Assembly (NCBI RefSeq): GCF_003696305.1
Contig: NZ_RFFK01000003.1
Coordinates: 107,887 to 171,886, forward strand
Direction: 5' to 3'
Origin: Pseudomonas sp. AOB-7
Lineage (GTDB): Bacteria > Pseudomonadota > Gammaproteobacteria > Pseudomonadales > Pseudomonadaceae
Length of the DNA: 64,000 bases
Positions within the stretch are counted from its first letter, which is position 1; each line of letters begins with the position of its first letter. The notes below the pieces were generated by a model. That model was not told the origin of the DNA. It was given only the letters and a program-made list of their open reading frames with translations, and ran no database searches. Below are positions 25,433-33,746 of the stretch, piece by piece. The position numbers and the translations under genes are program-made.

Positions 25433-27383
25433 AGACTGATGGTTCCAGCAAGGCGGCCTCGTCACTTCTGGGACGCGGCGGGGCGGGACTATGATTCAGC
25501 AGGGCCAGCTGGCGATCCCAGGTTCTAGCCTGTAGCGGATTGCTGGGGCGACGAGCCTCGGCCTTGGCGATGACGGCGGCAGCCTGCTCCGATAGTCCTG
25601 CGCTACGCAGGGTATTCACGATCAGGGCGACGGTATCGAGGCTGAAGTAGATGTCCAAGGCTTGTTCCAGGTGACGCATGGTCAGCGCCAGGTTCCTGGT
25701 GTCGAAGCCGGTCATGGCCATGGTGATGTGCAGGTTATGGTGGGTCACCGCATTGGCCTGGTAGTTCGGATTCTCTGCAAGGCTGCTGGCGAATCGGTAT
25801 ACGACTTCGGGCGCCAGCGATGCGCAGCGTCCCTCCAGGATCATGCTGCGGATCTTCTCCAGCTGATCGATGATGCCGTGCTGAAAACGCATCGTCTTGA
25901 GTTGCGTATCCATGGTCGCGACCTGCTCCGGCGTGACGCCCTCATCGCGAGCGATGCAGGACATCGCCACTGCCTGAAGCCGAGTGCCTCCGGCGTCCGG
26001 ATGGGCCTCGAGGAAGCGCTCAAGCGCGCGTAGGGCGGCCTTGTTATAGCGATCCCTCTGTAGCTGCTGAACGAGGTAACTGAGTGCGCGGGGCGAGTCC
26101 GGGTTGTGGATGGCCCACATCTCGGCGGCCAGTGCAGGGTTGCCCCAGGTACTGGTGACGCTGTACAGCACCGCGGCCAGCAGCAGCATGTAGGTGCACA
26201 TGGCCGTCGCGAGGTAGGCCCGCCATTGCGCCTGAAGCCCGGCTACGGCCGCCATCAGCGCATAGATCGGTCCCAGCAGCGGGAGGTAGTTCCTGTGTTC
26301 GAAGTAGAGCTCCAACGGGATGCTGCTCGATTCCAGGCTGTGGCTGATGAGGTACCAGAGTACTGCGAAGCTGAATAGAGGGGCCTTGCGTCGAAAGCGA
26401 ATGGCGGCTGCGATGATTAGCAGCCAGCCGCCGACGGCGGCAATCGACAGAGGGCTGAGCCAGTCGTGATAGATCGTTTGGTGATCGTGGAACGGGCCGA
26501 GCAGAGCTGGGTTAGGGATGAAGCTGTTGAACAGGTAGGCCCAGAGGATGTGGGCTTGGGTCAGTATGCGCTCGTCCGCTGTGTAGCCGCGCATGGCGAC
26601 CGTCGCCTCGTTGTAGTCCAGGCGCATGATCAGATAGGCAAGCACGATCAGGGCGGGGGCGCCCAGCACCGAAATCCGCCAGCCGAGCCATAGCCTGGCA
26701 TTCAGGTTTGCCGGGCGTGCAAGCAGCGTTATTTCGATGACCAGGGTGAGCGCGGGTAGCAGTGCGCCATTTTCCTTGGCCAGAGCCGCTAACAGCGTGG
26801 CGAGGCCGAGGCTTATGGTCATGCCGGCTAGTGCGGGCAGCGGCCGCTTGTTAAGTCTTAGCCTGAAATGGAGATAGGCGCACAGGCCCGCCAGGGAAAA
26901 GGTGCCGGCTAGCAGCGTCATGCGCTGCACGATCATCAGGCTGCTGGAGGCCAGTATGGGCAGCAGCATCCAGAGCGTGGCGGAGGCGAGGGCGACGAGC
27001 GCCGAGCGGTTGGCGTCCAGGCCCTGTGCCCGGCCCAGCAGGCTCAGGAACAACGCCAGCAGGCAGCCGTTAAGCAGGTGAATGGCGATATTGGTGTAGA
27101 GGAACACCTCAGGAGACGCCGGCCAGGCATAGGCCTGCGCGGCGAAGCTCAGCAGAGAAACCGGCCTGCCCAGGGGGCCGGCGTTGCCGAGCAAGGCGAA
27201 GTCCAGCGCACTGGTCAGGTCGTGTACATAGGCCAGGCCGCCGAGGTTGTGCTCGTCGTCGTACAGGTACGAGCCGCCCAGGCCGGGGGCATAGGCCGCC
27301 GCGCAGAGCGCCAGGGCGAGGGCAAGCAATACGGCAAAGATGGCAAATGATGGGGGCTTGCGGGCGGACGGGGCGTCGTTCAT
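25425..27383 (-). CDS. GT-C family membrane glycosyltransferase with C-terminal TPR-like region (candidate pilin glycosyltransferase)
   Basis: Membrane protein of 652 residues with about 10-12 hydrophobic helices up to residue 415, then a soluble helical C-terminal region (about 440-635) that looks TPR-like. Motifs resemble the TMTC/DUF1736 GT-C group: an acidic YDDEHN loop at 41-46 after the first helix, GRPVS at 72-76, AKENGALLP at 202-210 and EHRNYLP at 362-368. Such enzymes transfer sugars from polyprenyl phosphate to proteins or lipids on the outer face of the membrane. Being first after pilA and overlapping a polyprenyl-phosphate sugar synthase, it is a good candidate for modifying PilA. 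It shows no obvious resemblance to TfpO/PilO (Wzy_C type). ATG at 27383 is chosen because the longer frame from 27473 reads through the pilA terminator. Confidence 0.75.
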   Translation of the reverse strand: MNDAPSARKPPSFAIFAVLLALALALCAAAYAPGLGGSYLYDDEHNLGGLAYVHDLTSALDFALLGNAGPLGRPVSLLSFAAQAYAWPASPEVFLYTNIAIHLLNGCLLALFLSLLGRAQGLDANRSALVALASATLWMLLPILASSSLMIVQRMTLLAGTFSLAGLCAYLHFRLRLNKRPLPALAGMTISLGLATLLAALAKENGALLPALTLVIEITLLARPANLNARLWLGWRISVLGAPALIVLAYLIMRLDYNEATVAMRGYTADERILTQAHILWAYLFNSFIPNPALLGPFHDHQTIYHDWLSPLSIAAVGGWLLIIAAAIRFRRKAPLFSFAVLWYLISHSLESSSIPLELYFEHRNYLPLLGPIYALMAAVAGLQAQWRAYLATAMCTYMLLLAAVLYSVTSTWGNPALAAEMWAIHNPDSPRALSYLVQQLQRDRYNKAALRALERFLEAHPDAGGTRLQAVAMSCIARDEGVTPEQVATMDTQLKTMRFQHGIIDQLEKIRSMILEGRCASLAPEVVYRFASSLAENPNYQANAVTHHNLHITMAMTGFDTRNLALTMRHLEQALDIYFSLDTVALIVNTLRSAGLSEQAAAVIAKAEARRPSNPLQARTWDRQLALLNHSPAPPRPRSDEAALLEPSVYE

Positions 27384-27435
27384 TGGTCTTGATTTGGGGG
27401 GGCTGATCAGGGAGGCAGTGTAGCCTGCAAAGCAA

Positions 27436-27461
27436 GAGGGCCCGATAGCTATCGGGCCCTC
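27436..27461 (-). terminator. pilA terminator (perfect 26-base palindrome)
   Basis: A perfect palindrome with arms of 13 bases (GAGGGCCCGATAG and its complement) lies 20 bases past the pilA stop. On the minus strand it is followed by TTGCTTTG, a short T-rich tail. It should end most pilA transcripts and let only a fraction continue into the GT-C gene, giving much more pilin than glycosyltransferase. Confidence 0.85.
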
Positions 27462-27480
27462 CTGGGCATCCACTAACCGA

Positions 27481-27918
27481 TTAACGGCAGCTGGACGGGC
27501 GGTACTTGGCGTCGACTGAACCGGCGCAGTCCCAGGTGACGCTGCCGGCGCTGCCGCTGCCGGTCAGCACCAGGTTTTGGCCGGTGATTGCAGGGTTGGC
27601 GCCAGAGCTGAACAGTGCGGTGATGGTGCCGGTGTTGGTGCCAGTGCTGGCCACAGTTACGGATTCGACGTAATTGCCGTTGATGGCAGTTGCTGCAGCC
27701 ACACCAGCGCTACCGTTGCCGGTGGGGAAGGAGCCGGTGGATTGATACACCTCGGAAACCGCGGTACGTACGCCGGAGGCCAGGGACATGCCCTCGGTCA
27801 CCTGGGCGCGGATGGTGTAGTCCTGGTAAGCCGGGATGGCGATGGCGGCCAGGATACCGATGATCGCTACCACGATCATCAGTTCGATCAGGGTGAAGCC
27901 TTGCTGCACCTTCTTCAT
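27481..27918 (-). CDS. pilA: Type IV major pilin
   Basis: Major subunit of the type IV pilus, 145 residues. The prepilin leader MKKVQQG is cut by PilD before F8. The mature N-terminus [22 protein letters not shown] holds the invariant Glu at mature position 5 (E12 of the precursor) and is the assembly helix. C131 and C144 define the C-terminal disulphide loop, 12 residues between cysteines. The chain ends in Arg directly after the second cysteine's neighbour rather than in Ser, so it lacks the terminal serine used by TfpO. Ser/Thr-rich stretches near 60-70 and 87-106 and the loop could accept sugars. A sigma-54 promoter lies upstream and a strong terminator downstream. Confidence 0.97.
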   Translation of the reverse strand: MKKVQQGFTLIELMIVVAIIGILAAIAIPAYQDYTIRAQVTEGMSLASGVRTAVSEVYQSTGSFPTGNGSAGVAAATAINGNYVESVTVASTGTNTGTITALFSSGANPAITGQNLVLTGSGSAGSVTWDCAGSVDAKYRPSSCR

Positions 27919-28384
27919 GGTCTTGCTCCTAGTGTTGGATCAGGCGTTTTGAGTAGGAACGATGGATTCCTGTCGGATCATTCAGCAAGAGCTGTGCCAG
28001 TGGTGGGTTCTGGTGCCTGGGGCAGGCTCGAGGTTCCCGGGTTGCGGGGCTTTGCAGTCTGTGTCAGGTGCCGGCGAAGGGGTGGGATAAATAGCAAGGC
28101 TGACATTTAAGGTAAGTTCGGTGACCAAAAGCGTCACTCTCTGTCGTTTGGGTCGTTTGACGAGCAGGCGGGCGTAATTTGGTAGTGATGGATTGTAGGG
28201 GCATATGGCGAGTGCCCAGGTGCAGGACGCCCCCTTTATGTACTGCCGCAGTAGATCGGTGGATAGCGCGCTTGTCGCGAGAAGGTTCGGGGTTGTTGCG
28301 CAATGAACCGCGTGGCCGTATTGCGCAAGATGAAGGTGTCTTTGGCTCCTTGGCTTTATGGTGACCGGGCAATCGCTAAGGGGG
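27919..28384. other. pilA-nadC intergenic region
   Basis: This 466-base gap carries the pilA promoter and leader. In P. aeruginosa a tRNA-Thr gene lies in this neighbourhood; I looked for a T-arm and acceptor stem here and found none. TGTC/GACA half-sites upstream of the promoter (for example near 28061 and 28101) might bind PilR, but they are too short to assert. The remainder shows nothing recognisable. Confidence 0.5.
27984..27999 (-). promoter_or_regulatory. Sigma-54 promoter of pilA
   Basis: Read on the minus strand this is TGGCAC-N5-TTGCT, a full match to the -24/-12 consensus of RpoN promoters. Transcription would begin near 27972, about 55 bases before the pilA start codon. In Pseudomonas pilA is known to need RpoN and the PilS-PilR two-component system, which agrees with this placement. 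Confidence 0.9.
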
Positions 28385-29233
28385 TCACAGCGCCAGCCGC
28401 ATCGACAGATCCACCGCCTTGACGTCCTTGGTCAGCGTGCCCAGCGAGATATAGTCCACGCCCGTCTCGGCGATGCTGCGCAGGGTGCTGTCGTTGATCC
28501 CTCCGGAGGCCTCCAGTTTGGCGCGGCCGGCGGTCAGGCGCACGGCTTCGCGCATGTCCGCCAGCGACAGTTCGTCGAGCATGACGATATCGGCGCCGGC
28601 TGCCAGGGCCTGGCGCAGTTCTTCCAGGTTTTCCACTTCCACCTCCACCGGCTTGCCCGGAGCGATGTGGTGGGCGGCGGCCACGGCCTGGGCGATGCCG
28701 CCGCAGGCGGCGATATGGTTTTCCTTGATAAGGAAGGCGTCATACAGGCCGATGCGGTGGTTGTGGCAGCTGCCGCAGGTCACCGCGTATTTCTGCGCCA
28801 GGCGCAGGCCGGGCAGCGTCTTGCGGGTGTCCAGCAGTTTCACTGTGGTGCCTTCGACCAGGTCGGCGTAGTGGCGGCAGCGGGTGGCGACCGCCGACAG
28901 GGTCTGCAGGAAGTTCAGCGCACTGCGTTCGCCGCTGAGCAGGGCGCGGGCCGGGCCTTCGAGGCTGAACAGGGTCTGCTCGGCGCTGACCCGGTCGCCG
29001 TCCTGCACCTGCCAGTGCACCGCCACGCGCGGGTCGAGCTGGCGGAACACCGCATCGACCCAGGCCGTGCCGCAGACCACCGCCGCCTCGCGGGTGATGA
29101 CGCGGGCGCTGGCCAGGCGCTCGGCGGGAATCAGCTGGGCGGTGATGTCGCCGTTGCCGATGTCCTCGGCCAGGGCGCGGCGAACATTGGCCTCGATTTC
29201 GGCGGTGAGGTCGGCGAGGGTCAGGTTGGGCAT
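28385..29233 (-). CDS. nadC: Nicotinate-nucleotide pyrophosphorylase (quinolinate phosphoribosyltransferase)
   Basis: NadC converts quinolinate and PRPP to nicotinate mononucleotide, carbon dioxide and pyrophosphate in de novo NAD synthesis. The 282-residue length is standard. Recognisable parts are the N-terminal [13 protein letters not shown], the [12 protein letters not shown] helix, the active-site [10 protein letters not shown] loop, the [10 protein letters not shown] segment and the C-terminal LEASGGIN phosphate site. ATG at 29233 gives the usual N-terminus; an upstream in-frame start at 29281 does not. The gene follows pilA on the same strand as in other Pseudomonas, but is separated from it by 466 bases and is divergent from the DUF1631 gene. 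Confidence 0.96.
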   Translation of the reverse strand: MPNLTLADLTAEIEANVRRALAEDIGNGDITAQLIPAERLASARVITREAAVVCGTAWVDAVFRQLDPRVAVHWQVQDGDRVSAEQTLFSLEGPARALLSGERSALNFLQTLSAVATRCRHYADLVEGTTVKLLDTRKTLPGLRLAQKYAVTCGSCHNHRIGLYDAFLIKENHIAACGGIAQAVAAAHHIAPGKPVEVEVENLEELRQALAAGADIVMLDELSLADMREAVRLTAGRAKLEASGGINDSTLRSIAETGVDYISLGTLTKDVKAVDLSMRLAL

Positions 29234-29539
29234 GGTCGGCTCCGGGTCAGGGGTGCGGCGATTATAGGGGCAGCCGACCATCGGTGCAGCGTGCTGGCGT
29301 TTCGACAGTTACGCTGTTCTATGCGCCCAGCGGTCGATGGCAGTCGTTGGGTGTGTCGGTGTCGCATCTGTGAGCGGTTTCATGGAAGTGGAAGAATGGG
29401 CTTGGTTCGGGGTGCGAGCGCTCTATAATGCCTTTGCTTTTCGATTTTTTGACGCCATTTTATTGATGTTACGGATGACGCTCGGTTGATGCTGTGCAGA
29501 CCAGATGGCCCAAGTACGGGCAGTCTGCAGGAGATTGAA
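29234..29539. other. Divergent intergenic region nadC / DUF1631 gene
   Basis: About 300 bases between two divergent genes. The right half holds a sigma-70-like promoter for the plus-strand gene. A ribosome binding site (CAGGAG) precedes the start codon at 29540. I see no clear promoter for nadC and no other structure. Confidence 0.45.
29402..29429 (+). promoter_or_regulatory. Sigma-70-like promoter for DUF1631 gene
   Basis: A perfect TATAAT -10 box at 29424-29429 is preceded by TTGGTT at 29402-29407 with a 16-base spacer. It points toward the DUF1631 gene, about 105 bases upstream of its ATG. The -35 match is partial. Confidence 0.55.
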
Positions 29540-31822
29540 ATGAAAACCGACGCGAAGGTGGTGCCCCTGAACAAGGCCGCCGCTGCGCAATCGCCAACAT
29601 CGCCGGTAGGAAGACTGCCCGTGGCGCTGATCCAGGTGCGTGACAAAGCCGCGCAACAGCTCAGGCAGAGCCTGCAGAGCCTGTTCGAGAATGCCGACGA
29701 CAGCCTCTTCGAGATGGCCGACCGGGCGACCAGCAATGTCGAGCAGAACGCCTTTTTCGAAGCCATGCGCGACTTGCGCCTGAAGCGCAAGAATATCGAG
29801 CGCGGTTTCCTGCAGAAGGTCTTCGAGGCCTTCTCCAACCTCAACCAGTACGAGATCGGCAAGCCGCAGCCGGCGCTGGACACGGCGTCGTTCGACAGCC
29901 TGAGCCTGGTGCAGGATGACGAGCTGGAAGAAACCGTGGCCCTGGATGCCATGGTGGCCAAGGTGATGAGCCGCGACGGCGTCGCCCTCGGGCACCTCAC
30001 CACGCGCCTCAATGCGGTGATCAGCAAGAAACTCGACGACAAGGGCAACCCGCTCGGGCCAGCCCTGCTCAGTGCCTGCTTCCTCGACGCTTGTAGCAGC
30101 CTGGGTGTGGAGATCAAGGTCAAGCTGATAATCCTCAAGCTGTTCGAAAAGTACGTGCTAGGCGGCTGTGATCAGCTTTATGCCGAAGCCAATCAAACCC
30201 TGGTGGCGGTCGGCGTACTACCTGAACTCAAGTCCGCGTTGCCGCGGCGGCCGCAACGTGCGGCCGCCTCCGCGCATGCCGCCGGCGAAGAAAGCATTCC
30301 GCTGCTGGACGGGGCCGACGAGGGCGTGCGTGAGGTGTTCGCCGCCCTGCAGGAGCTGCTCTCCCAGGTGCGCGGCACGGCGATGCCCAGGCGCGCCCAG
30401 GTGGCCGATGCGCTGCCGATTTCCAGCAACGATCTGATGCGCCTGCTGTCGCACATGCAGCAGCGCGCGCCGGCGCAGGTCGGCGTCGCCGATTTCGACC
30501 TGCGCGATCAGCTCGAACAGCTGCTGGTGCGCGCCAGCGCCAAGAGCGGCAAGGCGCGCGTGGTCGGCGAAGTCGACGAAGACGTGATCAACCTGGTGTC
30601 CATGCTATTCGAGTTCATCCTCGACGACCGCACCCTGCCGGACTCGCTCAAGGCGCTGATCGGCCGCCTGCAGATTCCCATGCTCAAGGTCGCGGTGCTG
30701 GACAAGACCTTCTTCAGCCGCGGCAGCCACCCGGCACGCCGGCTGCTCAACGAGATCGCCTCGGCGGCCCTGGGGTGGGGCGATCAGGGCGACGCCCAGC
30801 GCGACAGCCTGTATCAGAAGATCGAGCAGGTGGTGCAGCGTTTGCTCAACGATTTCGTCGACGATCCGGCGATCTTCTCCGAACTGCTCGCCGAGTTCAT
30901 GGCCTTCACCGGCGACGAACGCCGACGCAGCGAGCTGCTCGAGCAGCGCACCCGCGATGCCGAGGAAGGCAGCGCCAAGGCCGAGCTGGCCCGCCGTGAG
31001 GTGGAGCATGCACTGAACGAGCGGCTGCTGGGCAAGACCCTGCCCGAGGTGGTGGTGCGTTTGCTGCAGGAGGCCTGGAGCAAGGTGTTGATGCTCACCT
31101 GCCTCAAGCACGGCGTGCATTCGCCGGAATGGCAGGCCGCTCTGCAGACCATGGACGACCTGGTCTGGAGCGTGGCACCGCACGAAGATCCCGAGGCGCG
31201 CCTGCGCCTGCTGGAACTGGTGCCCGGCTTGCTCAAGGCGCTGCGCGAGGGGATGGCCAGCGCGGCCTTCGATCCCTTCTCCACCAGCGAGTTCTTCAGC
31301 CAGCTGGAGATGCTGCACGTGCAGGCCTTCCAGCGTTTCAAGCGCGCGGTCGCGGAGGTCGAAGTCGGCGAGGTGCCGAGCACCCAGGCCGAAGCCGGTA
31401 TCGAGGCGCCACTGCTGGAACTGCCGCCGGCCGAGGTGGCCGACGACGCACCGGCGATGGTCGAGGTGGTCGAGGAGATCGTGCTCCTGGCGCCTGGCCA
31501 GACCCGCCCGCAGGAGCCGGAGGTGGCGCTGCCGGACGACGACGAGGCGCTGCTGCAGGTGGACAACCTGCGCGTGGGCAGCTGGGTCGAGCTTCAGGAA
31601 GACGACGAGCACAAGCTGCGCTGCAAGCTGGCTGCGATCATCAAGCCCACCGGCAAGTTCGTCTTCGTCAACCGCACCGGCATGAAGGTGCTGGAGAAGA
31701 CCCGCACCGGCCTGGCCGTGGAGTTCCGGCGCAACGCCATTCGCCTGCTCGACGACGCGCTGCTGTTCGACCGCGCCCTGGAGTCGGTGATCGGCAATCT
31801 GCGCAAGCTGAAGAACGCCTGA
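29540..31822 (+). CDS. DUF1631 family protein
   Basis: Large cytoplasmic protein of 760 residues belonging to the DUF1631 family. Its homologue sits between nadC and ampD in P. aeruginosa. It is rich in charged amphipathic helices, including a likely coiled coil around residues 470-500. The last 90 residues (from about LRVGSWVELQ) look like a small beta-barrel, possibly PilZ-like, ending near LRKLKNA. No catalytic motif is visible, and old annotations as a phosphorylase have no support here. The start at 29540 follows CAGGAG. A hairpin (CCGGGTCAC/GTGGCCCGG) lies just beyond the stop. The molecular function is unknown. Confidence 0.85.
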   Translation: MKTDAKVVPLNKAAAAQSPTSPVGRLPVALIQVRDKAAQQLRQSLQSLFENADDSLFEMADRATSNVEQNAFFEAMRDLRLKRKNIERGFLQKVFEAFSNLNQYEIGKPQPALDTASFDSLSLVQDDELEETVALDAMVAKVMSRDGVALGHLTTRLNAVISKKLDDKGNPLGPALLSACFLDACSSLGVEIKVKLIILKLFEKYVLGGCDQLYAEANQTLVAVGVLPELKSALPRRPQRAAASAHAAGEESIPLLDGADEGVREVFAALQELLSQVRGTAMPRRAQVADALPISSNDLMRLLSHMQQRAPAQVGVADFDLRDQLEQLLVRASAKSGKARVVGEVDEDVINLVSMLFEFILDDRTLPDSLKALIGRLQIPMLKVAVLDKTFFSRGSHPARRLLNEIASAALGWGDQGDAQRDSLYQKIEQVVQRLLNDFVDDPAIFSELLAEFMAFTGDERRRSELLEQRTRDAEEGSAKAELARREVEHALNERLLGKTLPEVVVRLLQEAWSKVLMLTCLKHGVHSPEWQAALQTMDDLVWSVAPHEDPEARLRLLELVPGLLKALREGMASAAFDPFSTSEFFSQLEMLHVQAFQRFKRAVAEVEVGEVPSTQAEAGIEAPLLELPPAEVADDAPAMVEVVEEIVLLAPGQTRPQEPEVALPDDDEALLQVDNLRVGSWVELQEDDEHKLRCKLAAIIKPTGKFVFVNRTGMKVLEKTRTGLAVEFRRNAIRLLDDALLFDRALESVIGNLRKLKNA

Positions 31823-32024
31823 GGCGTTCTGCCGGGTCACCCATGTGGCCCGGTGATGCTGATGCGGCGTGCGCCGATGCTGGGCTTCGTCGCGGGCTCC
31901 TCAGCCCAATCTACCACTACGAAGCCGCGTGCCCGATTTCCGGGCCGAATCTTTTCCAATCCTTGCGCGCCCTTGGCCGCTGCGGCTGGCTGCTCTAGAG
32001 TGGGGCCTCGTTCAGGAGCGCCCC

Positions 32025-32573
32025 ATGCAGCTTGATCCCTCCACCGGCTGGTTCCAGGGCATTGGCCATTGCCCTTCGCCGAATTTCAATGCGCGGCCAA
32101 GCGGCGAGGTATCGCTGCTGGTGGTGCATAACATCAGCCTGCCGCCCGGGCAGTTCGGCACCAGCAAGGTGCAGGCGTTCTTCCAGAACCGCCTGCCGCT
32201 GGACGAGCATCCCTTCTATGCCGAGATCGCCACGCTGCGGGTCTCCGCGCATTTCTTCATCGAGCGCGACGGTACGCTGACCCAGTTCGTCTCCTGCCTG
32301 GATCGCGCCTGGCATGCCGGGCAGTCCTGGTTCGAGGGGCGCGACAACTGCAACGATTTTTCTCTCGGCGTGGAGCTGGAAGGCACCGACGAGCAGCCCT
32401 ACACCGATGCCCAGTATGCCTGTCTGGGCGAGCTGACGCGCCAGTTGCTGGCCGCCTACCCGGCGCTTTCGGCGCAGCGCATTCGCGGCCACAGCGATAT
32501 CGCGCCCGGGCGCAAGACCGACCCGGGGCCGGCCTTCGACTGGTCGCGTCTGCACGCAGCGCTCAAGGATTAA
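32025..32573 (+). CDS. ampD: 1,6-anhydro-N-acetylmuramyl-L-alanine amidase
   Basis: AmpD is the cytoplasmic zinc amidase that removes the peptide from anhydromuropeptides during cell-wall recycling; its loss derepresses AmpC beta-lactamase in many Pseudomonas. The 182-residue protein has zinc ligands H35, H156 and D166 and the catalytic E117 (GVELEG). The RGHSDIAPGRKTDPG stretch is diagnostic. ATG at 32025 follows AGGAG; the frame extends upstream to 31869 without family similarity. It is followed after 12 bases by ampE, forming the conserved ampDE operon. Confidence 0.96.
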   Translation: MQLDPSTGWFQGIGHCPSPNFNARPSGEVSLLVVHNISLPPGQFGTSKVQAFFQNRLPLDEHPFYAEIATLRVSAHFFIERDGTLTQFVSCLDRAWHAGQSWFEGRDNCNDFSLGVELEGTDEQPYTDAQYACLGELTRQLLAAYPALSAQRIRGHSDIAPGRKTDPGPAFDWSRLHAALKD

Positions 32574-32585
32574 AGGAGAAGTACG

Positions 32586-33419
32586 ATGAGTTTTCTGGTG
32601 ATTCTGCTGGTGCTGTGGGTCGAGAAGTTTTCCGCCTGGCGCCTGCGCATCCAGCAGGACGGCCCCTGGCTGGCCCAGTTGCAGCGGCTGCAGCAGGGCA
32701 GCCTGCAGCAGGCGCCCTGGTTGTGCCTGGCGGCGCTGGTGCTGGTGCCGGTGCTGGCGCTGGGCCTGGTGTTGCTGGTGCTCGAACCGGTGGCCTACGG
32801 CTGGCTGGCGCTGCCGGTGCACCTGCTGGTGCTGATCTACAGCCTAGGACGGGGCGATCTGCTGACCGCGCTGGGGCCGTTTCGCGACGCCTGGCGCCGC
32901 GGTGACGGGCAGGCGGCCTACCACGTGGTGGAGCGTGACCTGGCGCTGCAGCCGGAGGAGGGCGCCGAACTCCTGCAGCAGGTGCAGGGGCATTTGCTGT
33001 GGCAGGCCTACCAGAGTTTCTTCGCGGTGATCTTCTGGTACCTGTTGCTCGGGCCCATGGCCGCCCTGGCCTATCGCCTGCTGGCGCTCTGCGCCGAACA
33101 TGCCGAGCAGCCGGCGCTGCGCGAACGCGCGGTGCAGCTGCGGCACGCCTTCGACTGGCTGCCGGCGCGGGTGCTGGCCTCCAGCTTCGCCCTGGTCGGC
33201 AATTTCGTCGCGGTCAGCCGTGCCTTGCTGCACGAGCTGCTCAGCTGGGACATTTCCGCGGCGCAGCTGGTGATCAAGGCCGGGCGGGCCGCCGGGGAAA
33301 TGCCGGCGCCGGTGCTGGGCGAGGCGGGCGTCGATACCCTGGATCAGCTCTGGCAGCTGCTGATCCGCGCCGCGGTGGTCTGGTACGCCGGCTACGCCCT
33401 GTGGGTGCTACTGGTCTGA
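32586..33419 (+). CDS. ampE: Regulatory signalling modulator protein AmpE
   Basis: AmpE is an inner-membrane protein of the CobD/CbiB-like family, co-transcribed with ampD. The 277-residue length is normal. Hydrophobic helices are seen at about residues 1-12, 40-65, 66-85, 140-165 and 260-277, with a conserved RPGPF-free cytoplasmic core containing FRDAWRRGD. Its exact role in beta-lactamase induction is unsettled. The start is preceded by AAAGGAG. Its stop is followed by a repeat-bearing gap before the chemoreceptor gene. Confidence 0.93.
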   Translation: MSFLVILLVLWVEKFSAWRLRIQQDGPWLAQLQRLQQGSLQQAPWLCLAALVLVPVLALGLVLLVLEPVAYGWLALPVHLLVLIYSLGRGDLLTALGPFRDAWRRGDGQAAYHVVERDLALQPEEGAELLQQVQGHLLWQAYQSFFAVIFWYLLLGPMAALAYRLLALCAEHAEQPALRERAVQLRHAFDWLPARVLASSFALVGNFVAVSRALLHELLSWDISAAQLVIKAGRAAGEMPAPVLGEAGVDTLDQLWQLLIRAAVVWYAGYALWVLLV

Positions 33420-33467
33420 GCGCAATCGGCGATCAACGCGGAACCCGAAATCCGCGGCGCTTGCATG

Positions 33468-33497
33468 GCCCGGATTACGCCTGCGGCTAATCCAGGC
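33468..33497. repeat. REP-like hairpin
   Basis: GCCCGGATTA and TAATCCAGGC form an imperfect stem around a 10-base loop. This is the common Pseudomonas intergenic REP type with a CCGGATT core. Related stems occur after the chemoreceptor gene (35912) and after piuC (50498). Confidence 0.6.
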
Positions 33498-33539
33498 GAC
33501 GGATGGCGAGCCTAATCCCCCAGGGGCGGACGCTTAACC

Positions 33540-33566
33540 TTAAGTTACAGAGATCGGCGTCGATAA
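33540..33566 (+). promoter_or_regulatory. Sigma-28 (FliA)-type promoter of chemoreceptor
   Basis: TTAAGTTA, an 11-base spacer, then GTCGATAA: close to the flagellar sigma consensus TAAAGTTT-N11-GCCGATAA, with three mismatches in sixteen bases. Chemoreceptor genes are commonly under FliA control, and this site faces the chemoreceptor at 33747. Confidence 0.65.
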
Positions 33567-33746
33567 CGGGTATATAGGAGGCCGTGGTCGATCCTGTTTT
33601 CGTGATGTCCGTCTCACTGCCTGCCTGTATAGACGGCGCCTACTCACATACAGATCGGGCTGCACAGGACGCCGTCGTCAGCCCATGAGAGGCTCGGCGG
33701 CGGTCCAGGCAACACTCATAACAATAATGGCAACTGGAGACGTCTA

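Larger units (their letters stand above)
33420..33746. other. ampE to chemoreceptor intergenic region
   Basis: About 330 bases without a gene. It contains a REP-like hairpin near its left end, a sigma-28-like promoter at 33540-33566 and then a long untranslated leader of about 170 bases before the chemoreceptor start. No small coding region is convincing. Confidence 0.5.

Noticed and set aside
27384..27473. N-terminal extension of the GT-C gene to 27473
   Set aside because: It would translate through the pilA terminator palindrome, lacks a ribosome binding site, and adds residues before the natural first membrane helix.
27919..28384. tRNA-Thr gene expected near pilA
   Set aside because: No T-arm (GTTCRANNC) with a matching acceptor stem was found on either strand in the gap.
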